Shown here in pieces: positions 10,396 through 21,460 of a stretch of 64,000 nt of DNA (the stretch's first letter is position 1; the number at the start of each line of letters is the position of its first letter). Both the position numbers and the translations under genes were made by a program. The notes under the pieces are model-generated. The model was not told the origin of the DNA, did no database searches, and was given only the letters and a program-made list of their open reading frames with translations. Source of the stretch: Protea cynaroides (Eukaryota; Streptophyta; Magnoliopsida; Proteales; Proteaceae); contig CM053276.1 of NCBI GenBank assembly GCA_028583415.1, positions 64,069,071 to 64,133,070 of the forward strand. Direction: 5' to 3'.

Positions 10396-12604
10396 TATCA
10401 CACTTCATTCCCAACGTATTGGTACTATGGAATGTAATGGGATTCCTTACACTCAGGGTCAGAGAAATCCCCCTCCAAGATCACATGTCATGGTATAGCC
10501 ATCTATCAATTCAAACATTAACTCTTACCGATAATTATCAGAGTAAGATAAAAATTCAATTCAACCATACTATCACAATTAAAAGAAAGAGCAGAATACT
10601 TACTGTTTAATTAAATCCAAGCTAACATTTTAAAGTTTATAATTCAAAGCTTTAAATATTATCCGAGTCTCAAATGAATTAAAATATTTTAAAATTTGAA
10701 TCCTGAGATAAGACGTTTTCCTCAACTAAAAAATCCAAAACTAAAAGTAATAAGAGTGACAAGCAACGCCTAAGTGTGAACGCAATCTCTACACTCTCAC
10801 GAGGGATCATAGACTTCCTCTCTAGGCACACTATCATCATCCTCTACACCAGATGGATAACACCCCAAAGCATCGAATATTGTACCTGCATCATCTAAAA
10901 TATTTGTGCGCACAAGGGTAAGCTCAACCACCGAGCTTAGTAAGAAAACTAAACGTATAACATACAAATGCATGCAACTATAACTATGGTCCGGTTTGAT
11001 AACTATATGTGCCAACTCACAGGCCACCAAAATGAATATTGAATCCCCTGGCGTACAACAAACATCCCCAGGTTGCATGGGTCACTCCTAGAAGATGAAT
11101 GTCACCTCACTCGGCATACAACAAACATCCCCCATGTATAGGTCCATTGTCTTGTTCCTTTCCTAACCACGACTCATCCTAAGATCACCAACGTGACACT
11201 TGAGGAGATGGTAATCCCACTAATCTACTTGTCCTCCCATTCACACTACTTTAGAACTGGAGAACATCGTAGCTATGATCATACCACCCTTTATCGAACC
11301 TCTGCCAACACATAACCCCCTAATAGCCAATTCCACCTAATTACCATATTACTAGACCGTAACTCTTCCAAGCTTCCAACCCCATTCAGTCCCCACATAG
11401 GTATCGTAACTCCATTAGGTTACTTTTGGTCAATGCAAAGTAGTGCCAGTAAGAGATGGCGCAAGTGTCCCATACCACCCACCTTCCCTCTTACCGAATG
11501 TAACCAGACATCATGAATCACCCTGACTAACACTACCTTTTATGGAGAGATTATAAAGTGTCTCATACCACCTGCTTCCAAACAACTACAAGCACTACTG
11601 ATCGCACACAATCTAGTAATGAATATGCATGAACAAATAGAGCAGTATATTGGATGGCATGTTATCATACAATCGCATGTTATCAGTCTCACACAATTTA
11701 CAATAACAATAATTAAAGATAACACAAGCAACAAAAGGTTTGGTTCCCTTACCTGAGAGGCAAGTAGTAAACTACCATAATACTAATTAAGTAATTCTTT
11801 ATAGGTTTCCTCATATCTCTATCAAAATCTTACACAGTGTTATTAAATAATTAATCATGTAAAAGTGTGTCCTAGCATTCCATTAGATTTAGATTACTGT
11901 TTCTATGTCAATAATGTCATTCCCTAGGTCCATAGGTCCATTACAACAAATGACAGGCTTAACTATCCATGGAAGACAGGTGGTGTGTGGATGGAAATTT
12001 CACTTGATAGTTTGTTTTCACATTCCATTAAGCTTAATACTAAGAAGGACTTCTTCTTACAAAGGTTTAGGGTTTAGGCACCTAAAACGTAGTCGTATAC
12101 ATTGTACAGTAACCTACAGGGCGTAACGCACCACTTAAGGCTGGTGGTAGTGTGCAGCTGGTGCCATTGGCCGTACCACACCACCTGCTACACCCTTAAA
12201 TAGGGTTGCAGCCATACAACGCAGCCTGACCGTATGGTCCAACCGCACCTCTGTGGTGTTGTCAGACCTCAGCCAGTGGGTCTTTCGGTGTTTGTAAGTG
12301 TGTGGGTCCTCCAACCACACTCCATTTGAACCATGTCTATGCGGACAACGTCCCTTTGGTCTGGATCCTAGATTACACATTTGGATCCATGAGGGATCTA
12401 GGGGATCTCGTCTCCTACAGTCTTCCCTGTTCCCAACAGGGTCATGGTGGGTTTCCCAAACACCTAAAGTTGGATCTTTCTCCCATACCGATTGTACCAA
12501 CTACTACCCACGTTGTGATCACATAAGCGGTAGCCTGTACACTCACGGTTGCACCATTAACGGTGATTGAAACCACTTTTTCTTTGACGCCAACGTATAA
12601 TACT
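10396..12604 (-). mobile_element. 5' LTR of a minus-strand gypsy element (family D), interrupted
   Basis: The minus-strand 3' edge GTGTGATA lies at 10396 beside a primer-binding site. Inside are donor CAG|GTAAGG (exon end 11753), a GAGCTTACCC block, acceptor ATTTTAG at 10895, and the CxCxxC exon. The LTR start is not at 12604: element 1 is inserted there, and the last 14 bases, beginning TGTAAGA on the minus strand, are at 26041-26054. The total LTR length would be about 2.2 kb. Overlapping open frames near 12135-12570 lie in this non-coding DNA and show no family signature. Confidence 0.75.
10770..10894 (-). pseudogene. LTR CxCxxC exon, first Cys codon now TGA (family D)
   Basis: The frame follows acceptor ATTTTAG (AG at 10896-10895) in the same phase as the other copies and starts DDAGTIFDALG. 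The body is acidic. At the expected first Cys the codon is TGA, after YDPS; reading through gives ECRDCVHT and then TAG. One base change would account for the loss of the DPSCEC signature seen in family A. The donor at 11753/11752 implies an intron of about 858 bases. Confidence 0.45.
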
Positions 12605-14274
12605 TGTAAGACTCATACTCCACGAATCCGATCTAAACCTATGTTTCGTGTCGTGATAGGCCTTTTAGTCATAACCAAACCAGACGGGACGAGTAGATGA
12701 CCAGCCATAAGTCCAAGTACAAAAAATAGTCAAAACAAACAAAATTTGAAAGTGTCCAATCTGACTGGTTGAGACATACCTATCTCATGAACAGTTCAAT
12801 CGACATGTCTAGGCCGTCAGACTGTACGAATTGAAAACAGACCCCTATGGGTCCCACTTTTCAAATTCAGGTACTAGAGACCTTCTATACATGGGAAACC
12901 CTCCTAGACTGTTACTTTCCTCTATATATGGACTCCTTCTCCTCATTAGGTCCTTTTGTTGACTCTTATAAATCGTAGAGTCTGAGAAGGAGAACTGAAG
13001 AGGAGCAGTGAAGTCAAGGAAGGTTTGTAAAGGAGGAAAACCTTTGGAAGGAGAGCACCGAGCCTTAAAAGCTAGTAGTTAGTGCTCCATCTCTGTAGAA
13101 TAGTTATGTCAATGCCTGGTTGAGAATCGATACTAGGAAGGACTAGGTATTGGTTCGAAACCCTAGTTCGTACGTTAGATCCTATGTAGAGATTTTTAAA
13201 CTAATGTTTATCAAAATATAGGACTTTGAATGGAAGATAAAACTGACCCTAATACGTTGCTCGAGCCTAAATGGTTAAGAGAAACCCTAGGAATCAAGTT
13301 GAAGACCAACAAGAAAAGAATGTCAGATTGGTGGACCTTGGGGGTCTTGATTCATTCCTCACACTAGCATCTTTTTGTATCGCCACTATTTTAGCGTGCT
13401 TGGTACAGGTATGGTATCAGGGGGAGGACGTGGTGCTGTGGTTAGCCTGATCGCCAGACTCGAGCCTTATCTCTATTTCGTAGGGTGCTATGCTGGGGTA
13501 GGACCTTGGATACTGTGATGACATGTAGGATTGATTAAAAATGGAACCCAATTGGAAGCCCTCACTAATAAGAGTGTATGTATTGGTATGGTGTAGGGTA
13601 TCAGGGTGAGCGTGCAGTATTATGGTTCAGCTTGACCGCCAGACTCTAGCTCTATATCTATACCAGAGTGAGTAATGTAGGGCAACAATGGTGTGTGATG
13701 ATCCATTGGGTGTGCTCACACTCTCGTGCATGGAGGTGTGGTGGCCTCCTATCCTTACCATAGCACTTTACAAGTTATACCAAACCAAATGTGAATGTTA
13801 TTCAATGCATTGTGTGTTGCATTGTTTGTTTTCCTTACGGAGCTAAGTTGTGAGCTCACCCCGTATATATATATGTATATAATATTTTCAAATGTTTATA
13901 TAGGTTACACTGTGGAGGACTACGTGGATGCTCTAATGTATGGTGGTGTTGCCGCTTTGGATGTATAAGCAGGGGGCAACGAGCTTCACTTCTACGTGTA
14001 CCTCTAGGATTTAGTTATTTTTTTTCGGTTGCTTATGAGACAAAATAATAGTATTTATTTACGTTTTGATATTTGAATAATTGGGTAATTTACTTTAAGT
14101 AGCAATATTACTTAGTTTATTTATTTTAAGTCTTTCGCTGTATTATTATATTCTGATTATGGTTAGCATGCATTGGTTTGTATGTTGACATGGTCTATTG
14201 AGATCTTGGTATGAGCCATTAGTTTAGTGACAGTTCACTCATACTTCTGGTTCAATCAAAATTGGGGTGTGATA
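12605..14274 (+). repeat. 5' LTR of element 1 with a large internal deletion
   Basis: The LTR starts TGTAAGACTC and ends GGGGTGTGATA. A TATA-like TATATAT lies at 12923-12929. Compared with the 3' LTR it lacks about 480 bp at about 13333, where CAGATTGGT joins directly to GGACCTTGGGG. The missing part is 24615 to about 25093 in the 3' LTR and contains the splice donor. The acceptor CAG of the 3' LTR is CAA here (about 13890), and the following exon has a TAA and a short deletion at the CxCxxC. This copy of the LTR exon is therefore dead. Confidence 0.85.
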
Positions 14275-14277
14275 ATT

Positions 14278-14288
14278 TGGTATCAGAG
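14278..14288 (+). other. Primer-binding site of element 1
   Basis: TGGTATCAGAG lies three bases after the LTR end and is the usual plant initiator-Met-tRNA primer site. The following bases have drifted from the consensus. Confidence 0.85.
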
Positions 14289-14609
14289 TTCTTAGGCTCT
14301 ATCCAACAGACCATACCTGCACCTAACAAAGTCAATGAACTAAGATAGGAAATTTAAAAGCATTAATTAAACACACCATAAGCAACTATTTAATGCCTGA
14401 AACTAAGTAGGAAAGAGCATAATATATTATAATAAAAGAAGAACTTTATAAATAGGTATGTTTTAAAATGAAAACCATATGAACAAGTAATATTTTAGGA
14501 AGAAAATATTAAAAGTGTACGACAGGGTATACTCCACAGGTCGAACAGTTGCCCTGTTATCAAAAGAGACTATATGATAGTGAGAGAAAAAAAAATATAA
14601 TCTGGTCTA

Positions 14610-15623
14610 TCAGGGGCTAGGGGCATGGGTGGTATTGGTAGGGGCAGGGATATCCTCAATGTGCTGGTCCTCATCACCCCCTAAACCTCCAACAGGTGTT
14701 GCTGCTGCTGCTGCCACTGCCACTGCCCCCTTGAGCTGATGCATACCAGCCTCTAACTCCTTGTTGCTGATCTGCAGAGTGTCCATCTTTATCCTGTGGA
14801 TGACATCCCAGTCAATATCTGAGGACATGGTATCCTCAACAACAATCTCATCTCGCATTTCCATGTGCAGGCACTGCAAAAGTGCAGTGATGAGTTGACC
14901 ATTAAGAAGGTTGTCCGTCAGGTTAAGCGTAGTATCATGTGCCATAGTCCTGATGATGATGTATAACAAGCAGATGCGCTCTCTAGTGGCTACGTAATAG
15001 GTGACGTATTGGGTAAGTTGAGACACCTCGATGTAGTGACCGCTCTAAGGGATGATATTATGTTGTATGATGCAACAATAAATGCAAGGCAAGAGCTATA
15101 GGTTTGGAGCCAACATGGGTAGACCCAAAGTAAGAATCTAAGCCGCAACCTCTTGGCATAGGTCTTCCGTGAGATAGCCCTTCTCTTTGGGGTTGTGATA
15201 TACCAGGTCACCATCGTTGGAAACCCCCAGAAGATTGGCCAACTCTTGGGTGTTGAAGGAGATTGGAACTCCCTTGACCGAACTAATAATGCGGAGATCC
15301 CTATAGTGATCAAAGTCATTAGGGTCCCCCTCAAGCTCCAGGTTGTCGTTGAAATACTTTACTAAGTTGGACCGGGTGATCTCATCGTACTGTAGAATGG
15401 GTAACAACCCTAGAGCACCAAATTCCACCTCCACATCGAACCTATGAAGATGCTCTAGGTTTATAAAGTGGCCGGATTAGATCTTCTTGTCGTCGAACCA
15501 TGAAAATCTGGCTTGTGCCTCTATCGAACGAAACCGTCTAGCATTGAACAGACGGGTAGGCGGGTGTGGTCCTCGAGAACCAGGAGGATATACATTCTTG
15601 GTAGAGGCGCAATGTGTAGACAT
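14610..15623 (-). pseudogene. Antisense ORF of element 1 (plant transposon-protein-like)
   Basis: Reading leftward from the ATG at 15623, one frame of 338 codons runs to 14610 with four in-frame stops and no frameshift. It opens with ARRFRSIEAQARFSWFDDKK, closely matching the antisense ORF of element 2. It then has SNLVKYFNDNLELEG, a VKGVPISFNTQELANLLGV core, SQLTQYVTYYV, an Ala-rich run and an acidic tail. The core resembles the 'putative plant transposon protein' domain (Pfam Transposase_32 as I recall it). It lies antisense between the 5' LTR and gag, divergent from gag. The function is unknown; DNA binding is inferred. Confidence 0.75.
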
Positions 15624-16611
15624 GTTTAAACTGCGTAAACAAACCAAAATAACAGTGGATTAGTCAAAATTCTTAGAAATTTCAGTAGCATAACAGCGGC
15701 ATTTCAAGCAAAAGCCTCGAACTCACCCCAAAAAGGGTAGAAGGACTTACGTGAACAAGGTTTCATCAATCAAATGTCCAAACAAATATCAAATCAAGAA
15801 AGAATTCTAAGCAATCCATCTAAATTCAAAAATTCTGAAAAATCTAGGTAAAAAACTTATAGATTTGAGGTTTGAACAAACCGCTAGTTAAAACCCCAAA
15901 TTAGTTGAGGGCTTTTGTCCTTAGAGGGCCCAAAACTCTTTCTAAGCCGAAGAAATAAGTTTCCTACTGTTAGAATACCTCTAATCAAGAAAACCTAAAA
16001 TTGGGCATGAAAAGAGAGAAGACCTTCCACTAAAAAAGAGAGAGGATAGAAGAAACTCACCTGGAGATGTGGTTGAGACTCTTGATTGGAAGAAAATCGC
16101 TTCGAAGTTGTCTGGTGGAACTGTAGAAAATCACCAAGTAGAGAGGAATCACCACCAGAGGAGAAAACAAGGAGTTTGAGTCAAGAAATGACTCAAAATC
16201 AGGTTTTAAAAAGTATTTTTAGACATACCGGTCGAATGGTTGCACTCCCAAAGCCGACTGGTACCTCTCGGTAAGTTGAAAAACTTGGTCCGCTAGACAT
16301 ACCGATGATCTATCTGCTACAGTAGTGTGACCGGTACCTCTCGTGAAGTTTCAAAATTTTGTCCTTCTGGACATACAGATCGAATAGGCTGCTACAGTGG
16401 TGCGACCGTACACTTGTGATCGGACAAAATTTTCTTACCTTGTAAACTGGGAAATTTTTTTTTCTTTTGGTTCTACTTGTTTCCATTGATGTTTTTTCGC
16501 CTCGTACATGTTGTTTAGGGCTAACACTATGATATATTGATATATTTACTCAAACATGTCTCATGTGTTATGCCTTGTCTCAGACCCAACTAGGTAAAAA
16601 ATTAATCTGAG
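15624..16611. promoter_or_regulatory. Divergent aORF/gag region with GACATACCGGTCGAA motif cluster
   Basis: About 990 bases separate the antisense ORF start and the gag start, which point away from each other. At 16222-16420 the word GACATACCGGTCGAA and degenerate relatives recur (near 16222, 16293, 16370), with further GACCG words. The same word is in the family B LTRs (24049-24085), so the internal region and the LTRs share a cis-motif. A bidirectional promoter is plausible but unproven. Confidence 0.4.
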
Positions 16612-17895
16612 ATGGTAGGCGGAAATGGTTGCAGAGGTTCACGGAGACGTCGTCACTCAAGGGGACCTCCCATTGAGGACAATTTGGGAATTGAAAATGT
16701 AGGTGAACAAAACCCGAACCCTGAAGAAGAAAATAAAGTGAAGGGTGTTGAAGACGAAAACTAGGCAAGAAATGAAAATTTGAATGCCCATGAGGCATAA
16801 ACCACCTTGCCAGACCCTTTACACAGAAATTTGAAAACTATTGTGACCAACTTAGTCTACCAGATGGAGGCATAACAGAAGGGGTTTTTCAACGAAATGT
16901 TGAAATTGTTTTGGCCACCAGTGCCCACGTCCACAACTGGTACGCCTGAGTCTGGAGGAAACAATGCCTCACTACCAGTGGCTAGTAGCACTATTTCAAC
17001 AGGTCAAGATCAGAATCCGCCGCTACCATAACAGGTTCCAACATCATCTACACCCAGTTAGTACCACGGTGCTTATCAAGGGGGATATCTGTACTCGCCA
17101 CCATGGTATGGTATGGCTGCACAAGGGAAAAATGATCTTTCTAGAATGATGGACCATTTTTTGAAGTTGAAACCCCTATCTTCATTGGAAAGTCAGAAAA
17201 ACCGCTGTAGCAAGCACAGTGTATAGCTGAGATGAAGAAGACCTTCTGGTTAATGACTTGTACTAAAGATGAGAAGGAGTTATTTGCCACTTACATGTTG
17301 AGGGAGGATGCAAATGCTGAGTGAAACTCTACACGGGGTACCTGGCGGCCAAGCATACATAGGTCACATGGGTAATATTAAAGAAGTCTTCTTCGATAAG
17401 TATTTTTCAAGGAGTTTCTGTGACCAGATGGAAAAGGAATTTCTCAACTTGCAACAGTCTCAGATGACAGTGGATGTGTACCAACAGAGGTACGAAGAGC
17501 TGTTCTTCTTTGCACCAATAAGTATATAGGAGGAGGAGACCAAGACCCAAAGGTTCACAATGGGTCTAAGAGGGAACATATGTCAGCATGTGTTGGGATT
17601 GGAGAAGAAGGTGTACAATGAGGCAGTGCAGATTGTATGAGTCATTGAGTCAAGTCAAAGGGATAGCTTCTTTGCTCAAAACAGAGGGTTGAAGAGGCCT
17701 GCAACTGAGACATTAAGTGGAGGGAATATCGGATCCTTCTACCCTTTCAAGGCTTAATCTACTGACGTACCAGTTAAGACCACTACAACACCATCACAGC
17801 AGGTACCTAGTCAGAACAATAATGTCAAATGCTTCAACTGCCAGTAGATGGGCTACTATGCCAAAACTTACCCATTACCCAAGAAGTAACCGCAG
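16612..17895 (+). pseudogene. gag of element 1, heavily broken
   Basis: Gag would form the particle and bind RNA. The ATG at 16612 starts a basic, then acidic N-terminus. The capsid (retrotrans_gag) part is visible as FFDKYFSRSFCDQMEKEF followed by a QMTVDVYQQRYEELFFF stretch near 17390-17515. Several in-frame stops and at least one frameshift occur. The zinc knuckle at 17830-17871 reads CFNC, a stop, then GYYAKTY, so the His and last Cys of CCHC are both Tyr. Confidence 0.8.
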
Positions 17896-18049
17896 TAGGG
17901 GAAGGTATTTGCCATCACCACTGAGGAAGCAATTGCATCACCAGATGTGGTTACTGGTATAATTTTGTTCCTTACTCTTTTGTTTACTGCATTATTGTGT
18001 GTGAGCATGTAGACTAAGTGTTAAAGAAATTCCAGGGACTTTAAATATA

Positions 18050-18440
18050 GCTGGTGTACCTACCAAAGTCCTCTTTGACTCTAGGGCTACCTACTCTTTC
18101 ATCTCCATATCTTTTGGGAAGAAGTTGGAGTTACCTGTTAAGCCCTTGAACTCGAGCTTGATAGTTCGATCTCTGTTGGGATTGGAAGTAGTTTTGAAAG
18201 AATGCTAAGGGTTGTGCCCAGTTCATATTGATGGCTGAAACCTAGAAGCAAATCTAGTGCAACTTGAAATGGAAAACTTTAATGTCATCTTAGGGATGGA
18301 TTGGTTAAGCCAGCATTCAGCTAGTTTACTATGCGTCGAGAATAAGCTTGCTTTCAAGGATGATAATGGAAAGGAGTTCAGCTTTACATGAACCAAACTG
18401 CTTAGAAAGTGAAAGCTTATCCTCTCCACTCTCAAAGCTA
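18050..18440 (+). pseudogene. Aspartic protease region of element 1
   Basis: The segment contains VLFDSRATYSFISISFGKK, the retropepsin active-site region, with DSG changed to DSR. Further on are NVILGMDWLSQH and the usual transition toward RT. The protease would process Gag-Pol. The glycine loss and internal stops (for example near 18206 and 18390) indicate inactivity. Confidence 0.8.
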
Positions 18441-18481
18441 AGAGATGCCTAGAAAAGGGAGGAGTTGGTTACCTAGTATCT

Positions 18482-19250
18482 GTGGTTGAAGTTACTATGG
18501 ATATACCAAAGATGGAAGACCTAGAAGTAGTATGGGAGTTTCCAAATGAATTTTCAGAGGATCTACATAGACTACCTCCATATAGGGCTACAGAGTTCAT
18601 GATAGACCTTATGCCAACACTGATGTCTAAGGCACCTTACAGGATGGCCCCTACTAAGTTGAAAGAATTGACGACATAGCTACAAGAGCTGCTAGACAAG
18701 GGTTTTATACGGCCAAGCATATCGTCGTGGGGAATACCCATACTGTTCGTGAAGAAGAAGGATGGTAGTGTACATCTATGTATTGACTATTGGGAGATGA
18801 ATAAATTGACCATCAAGAACAGACACCCATTGCCTAAGATCGACGATTTGTTCGATCAGTTGCAAGGTGTAAAGGTTTTCTCAAAGATTGATATTAGATT
18901 TGGGTATCACCAACTGAAGATCAAGGCTGGAGATATTCGAAAGACTGCTTTCAAGATGAGATATGGGCATTATGACTTCCTTGTAATGTCATTTGGGTTA
19001 ACCAATGCCCCAGCATCGTTTATGGAACTGAAGAATCGAGTGTTTCATGACATATTTGATACTTTGATCATCGTATTCATAGATGATATATTGGTCTACT
19101 CCAAGGATAGGAAAACGCATGCAATGTACCTGAGAGCAGCCTTAAAACAGCTGAGAAGGGAGAAGTTTTATGTAAAATTCAAGAAGTGTAAATTTTGGCT
19201 AAATGAAGTGGCTTTCTTGGGTCATGTTGTATCTGCAGAAGGAACAAAGT
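18482..19250 (+). pseudogene. Reverse transcriptase of element 1
   Basis: The reading frame runs from 18482 with one stop at 18677 and continues to 19252. Motifs in order are LFVKKKDGSVHLCIDYWEMN, KIDIRFGYHQLKI, FGLTNAPASFMELKNRVFH, the catalytic FIDDILVYS (YxDD equivalent, both Asp present) and FLGHVVSAEG. A one-base deletion near 19245 shifts the frame just before the connection to RNase H. The match to Ty3/gypsy RT is unmistakable. Copying element RNA into cDNA would be its role. Confidence 0.9.
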
Positions 19251-19860
19251 AGATTTAAGCAAGATAGCAGCCATAGTAGGATGGGAAGCACCCAAGACAG
19301 TTGCTGAGATCCGTAACTTCCTGGGTCAAGCTGGTTACTATAGGAGATTTGTGGAAGACTATTCAAGGATCGCCGTTTCATTCACCAGACTAACCATGAA
19401 GAGAGAAAAATTCATATGGATGGATGAGTGTGAAGAGTGCTTCCAAACTCTGAAGTCAAGATTAGTCTTTGCACCTAACTTAATCATTCCCACACCAGGT
19501 CTGCCATTCACTCTATGTATGGATGCCCCAGGATTGGGACTAGAGTGTATTTTGATACAAGGAAAATATGTGATAGCCTATGCCTCAAGACAACTGAAAA
19601 AATATGAAAAGAACTACCCTACGCATGACTTGGAGTTAGTGGTGGTAATTCATGCGATCAAGATGTGGAGGCATTACTTGTATAGTGAGAAGTTCTAGAT
19701 CAAGTCTGACCATAAAAGTCTTACCTACCTTTTTATTCAAAAGGACCTTAATATGAGGCACAAAAGGTGGTTGGAGTTACTAAAGGACTACGATTGTGAC
19801 ATCAAGTACCATTCGGGTAAGGCAAACATAGTGGCGGATGCTTTAAGTAGGAAGTGGGCA
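19251..19860 (+). pseudogene. RNase H of element 1
   Basis: After the frameshift the sequence reads RNFLGQAGYYRRFVEDYSRI, then FTLCMDAPGLGLECILIQ (first catalytic Asp), IAYASRQLKKYEKNYPTHDL with ELE, and SDHKSLTYLF (last Asp). It ends in KANIVADALSRK, the usual end of the gypsy RNase H domain. A TAG follows the EKF residues at 19698. It would degrade the RNA strand of the hybrid. Confidence 0.88.
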
Positions 19861-20029
19861 TTGAAACCTTAGGCAGAGCCTAGTACAAGCATAACACTGT
19901 GTTCTACAGCATGTAGCTCTTCAAAAAAGGAGGAACAACACATACAAGTTCACACTCATATTTGTAGCCTTGAAAATTTTGCCTGATGTGATAGACGAGG
20001 TGAAGGCAGTGATTCTATAAGATCAGCAT

Positions 20030-20500
20030 CTCAAGACTGTGCAGGAGGACTTAGAGAAAGGTAAACCTGACCCTAACTTTATCTTGGATGCGGACAAGGT
20101 ACTTAGGTACCATGGAAGATTAGGCATTCCAGAGAATAAGGACTTTGACATCAGAAGCAGAATAATGACTAACGTACATTCTACTCCATACTCAGTCCAC
20201 CCTAGAAGCACAAAAATGTATCGTGGCCTGATGAGTCTGCATTGGTAGAGGGGAATGAAAGCTAATGTAGCTAGACATGTGTTTCAGTATCTAAACTATC
20301 AGTAGGTAAAGGCTGAAAGGCAGAGACCCATAGATTTATTGGCGCCATTGCCTGAGCCAATGTGAAAATGGGACTGTATCACCATGGATTTTGTCACTAG
20401 CCTACCCTTGACACCGAGAATAGTGGATGCAGTTTGGGTGATAGTCGATCAACTTACCAAGACAGCCCGATTCATTGCTATTCAACCTCAGTACACTATG
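20030..20500 (+). pseudogene. Integrase, N-terminal half (element 1)
   Basis: The HHCC zinc-finger region is recognisable (VHPRSTKMYRGLMSLHW, then a degenerate Cys pair near 20290-20300), followed by the start of the catalytic core, MDFVTSLPLTP (first catalytic Asp) and VIVDQLTKTARFIAI. The segment stops at QYT, where a solo LTR interrupts the gene. The coding sequence resumes at 22848 as MDRLAKFYVD after the repeated CTATG. Confidence 0.9.
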
Positions 20501-20861
20501 TGTAAGACCTGCACTCCACTAACTTGGTATAACCGTTGTGCTAGGTCTTCCCATCATTGCTGGACCAAGTGAACGGATTGTGTGAAGATGGATCACAAAA
20601 CCAGGTATGAATCGAGTTAAAATGCTCAAAAGTATGTGTATGGTTGAATACTTGGGTAGGTATGGTCAACCATAAGGTAGGAAACAAAGGTCACTAATCC
20701 AGGACCCTATGGTTGATGTTTTCAACCCTATGGAACACGGATTCTTCGATCATAGGCCATCGACCGTGAGACCCCAGATCAGACTCCGAGTTGGAAACTT
20801 TCCTAATTCAAGGGGGGATTCTTTCCTAATTTTGGAGAACTTTATATGGAGAATTTTTCTC

Positions 20862-20869
20862 TATATAAA
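20862..20869 (+). promoter_or_regulatory. LTR core promoter TATA box (family A)
   Basis: TATATAAA is followed by AGGACATCCCTCAACC. The same TATA plus GGACAT sequence occurs in the other family A LTRs (37050, and minus strand near 48005 and 57666). Its conservation and its position about 360 bases into the LTR fit the U3/R boundary promoter. Confidence 0.7.
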
Positions 20870-21269
20870 GGACATCCCTCAACCTTTTTCACTCTTTTAG
20901 AATATTAGTAAACCCTAAAGAAAGAGAAAGAGAAGGAAAGAGAAGGAAAGAGAAGGAAGAGAAGGAGAAGAAGACAAGACTAAGGAGAAGGTTTTGCTGA
21001 GATGATTTTAGCTCTCTACCATAGGCAAAGGTATGAACCTAATCTCTGAAGATGTAAATTCTATGGAATAAGGCTTCTATGGGATTGGAGATGTCAAGCT
21101 ATTATGATCCATGTGATTCCTTGAGTAAATCCCAAGGCTAATCATGAGGGGTGAGTTTGGTGATAATGGTTGATGAGAAACTACTAATGATGACCATAGG
21201 ATAACCTTAGTATGAACCCAAGAGAAAAGTCGAGGAGTTAACCCAAGAAGAACTCGAATTGAATGTAGT

Positions 21270-21460
21270 TTATGATCAAAAATCTTAAGGTTGTAGCTAA
21301 GGTTGACCATAGCATGACCAACATGGTCAAAGTATCGACCATAGGTATTCGGAAAGAATTCAGACACCATATGGTCACAAGTACGATCGCATATGGTGCG
21401 ACCGTAGGGTATCGACCGTAAGTAGTAAGGTCGACACAGTATGAGACCATAGGACCAATC
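21270..21460. promoter_or_regulatory. GACCATA/TATGGTC motif cluster in family A LTR
   Basis: Within about 190 bases there are many copies, in both orientations, of a CGACCATA/TATGGTCG word, for example near 21304, 21338, 21384, 21404 and 21449. A smaller cluster lies at 20632-20780. The same word recurs in the element 2 LTRs and in its internal aORF/gag region. The density and inverted layout suggest protein-binding sites rather than chance. Confidence 0.5.

Noticed and set aside
12135..12570. Overlapping long frames on both strands
   Set aside because: They lie in the family D LTR and have no family match; the overlap on both strands is typical of low stop density.
14278..14288. Possible tRNA gene fragments (TGGTATCAGAG words)
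   Set aside because: These are primer-binding sites beside LTR ends; no cloverleaf can be drawn around them.
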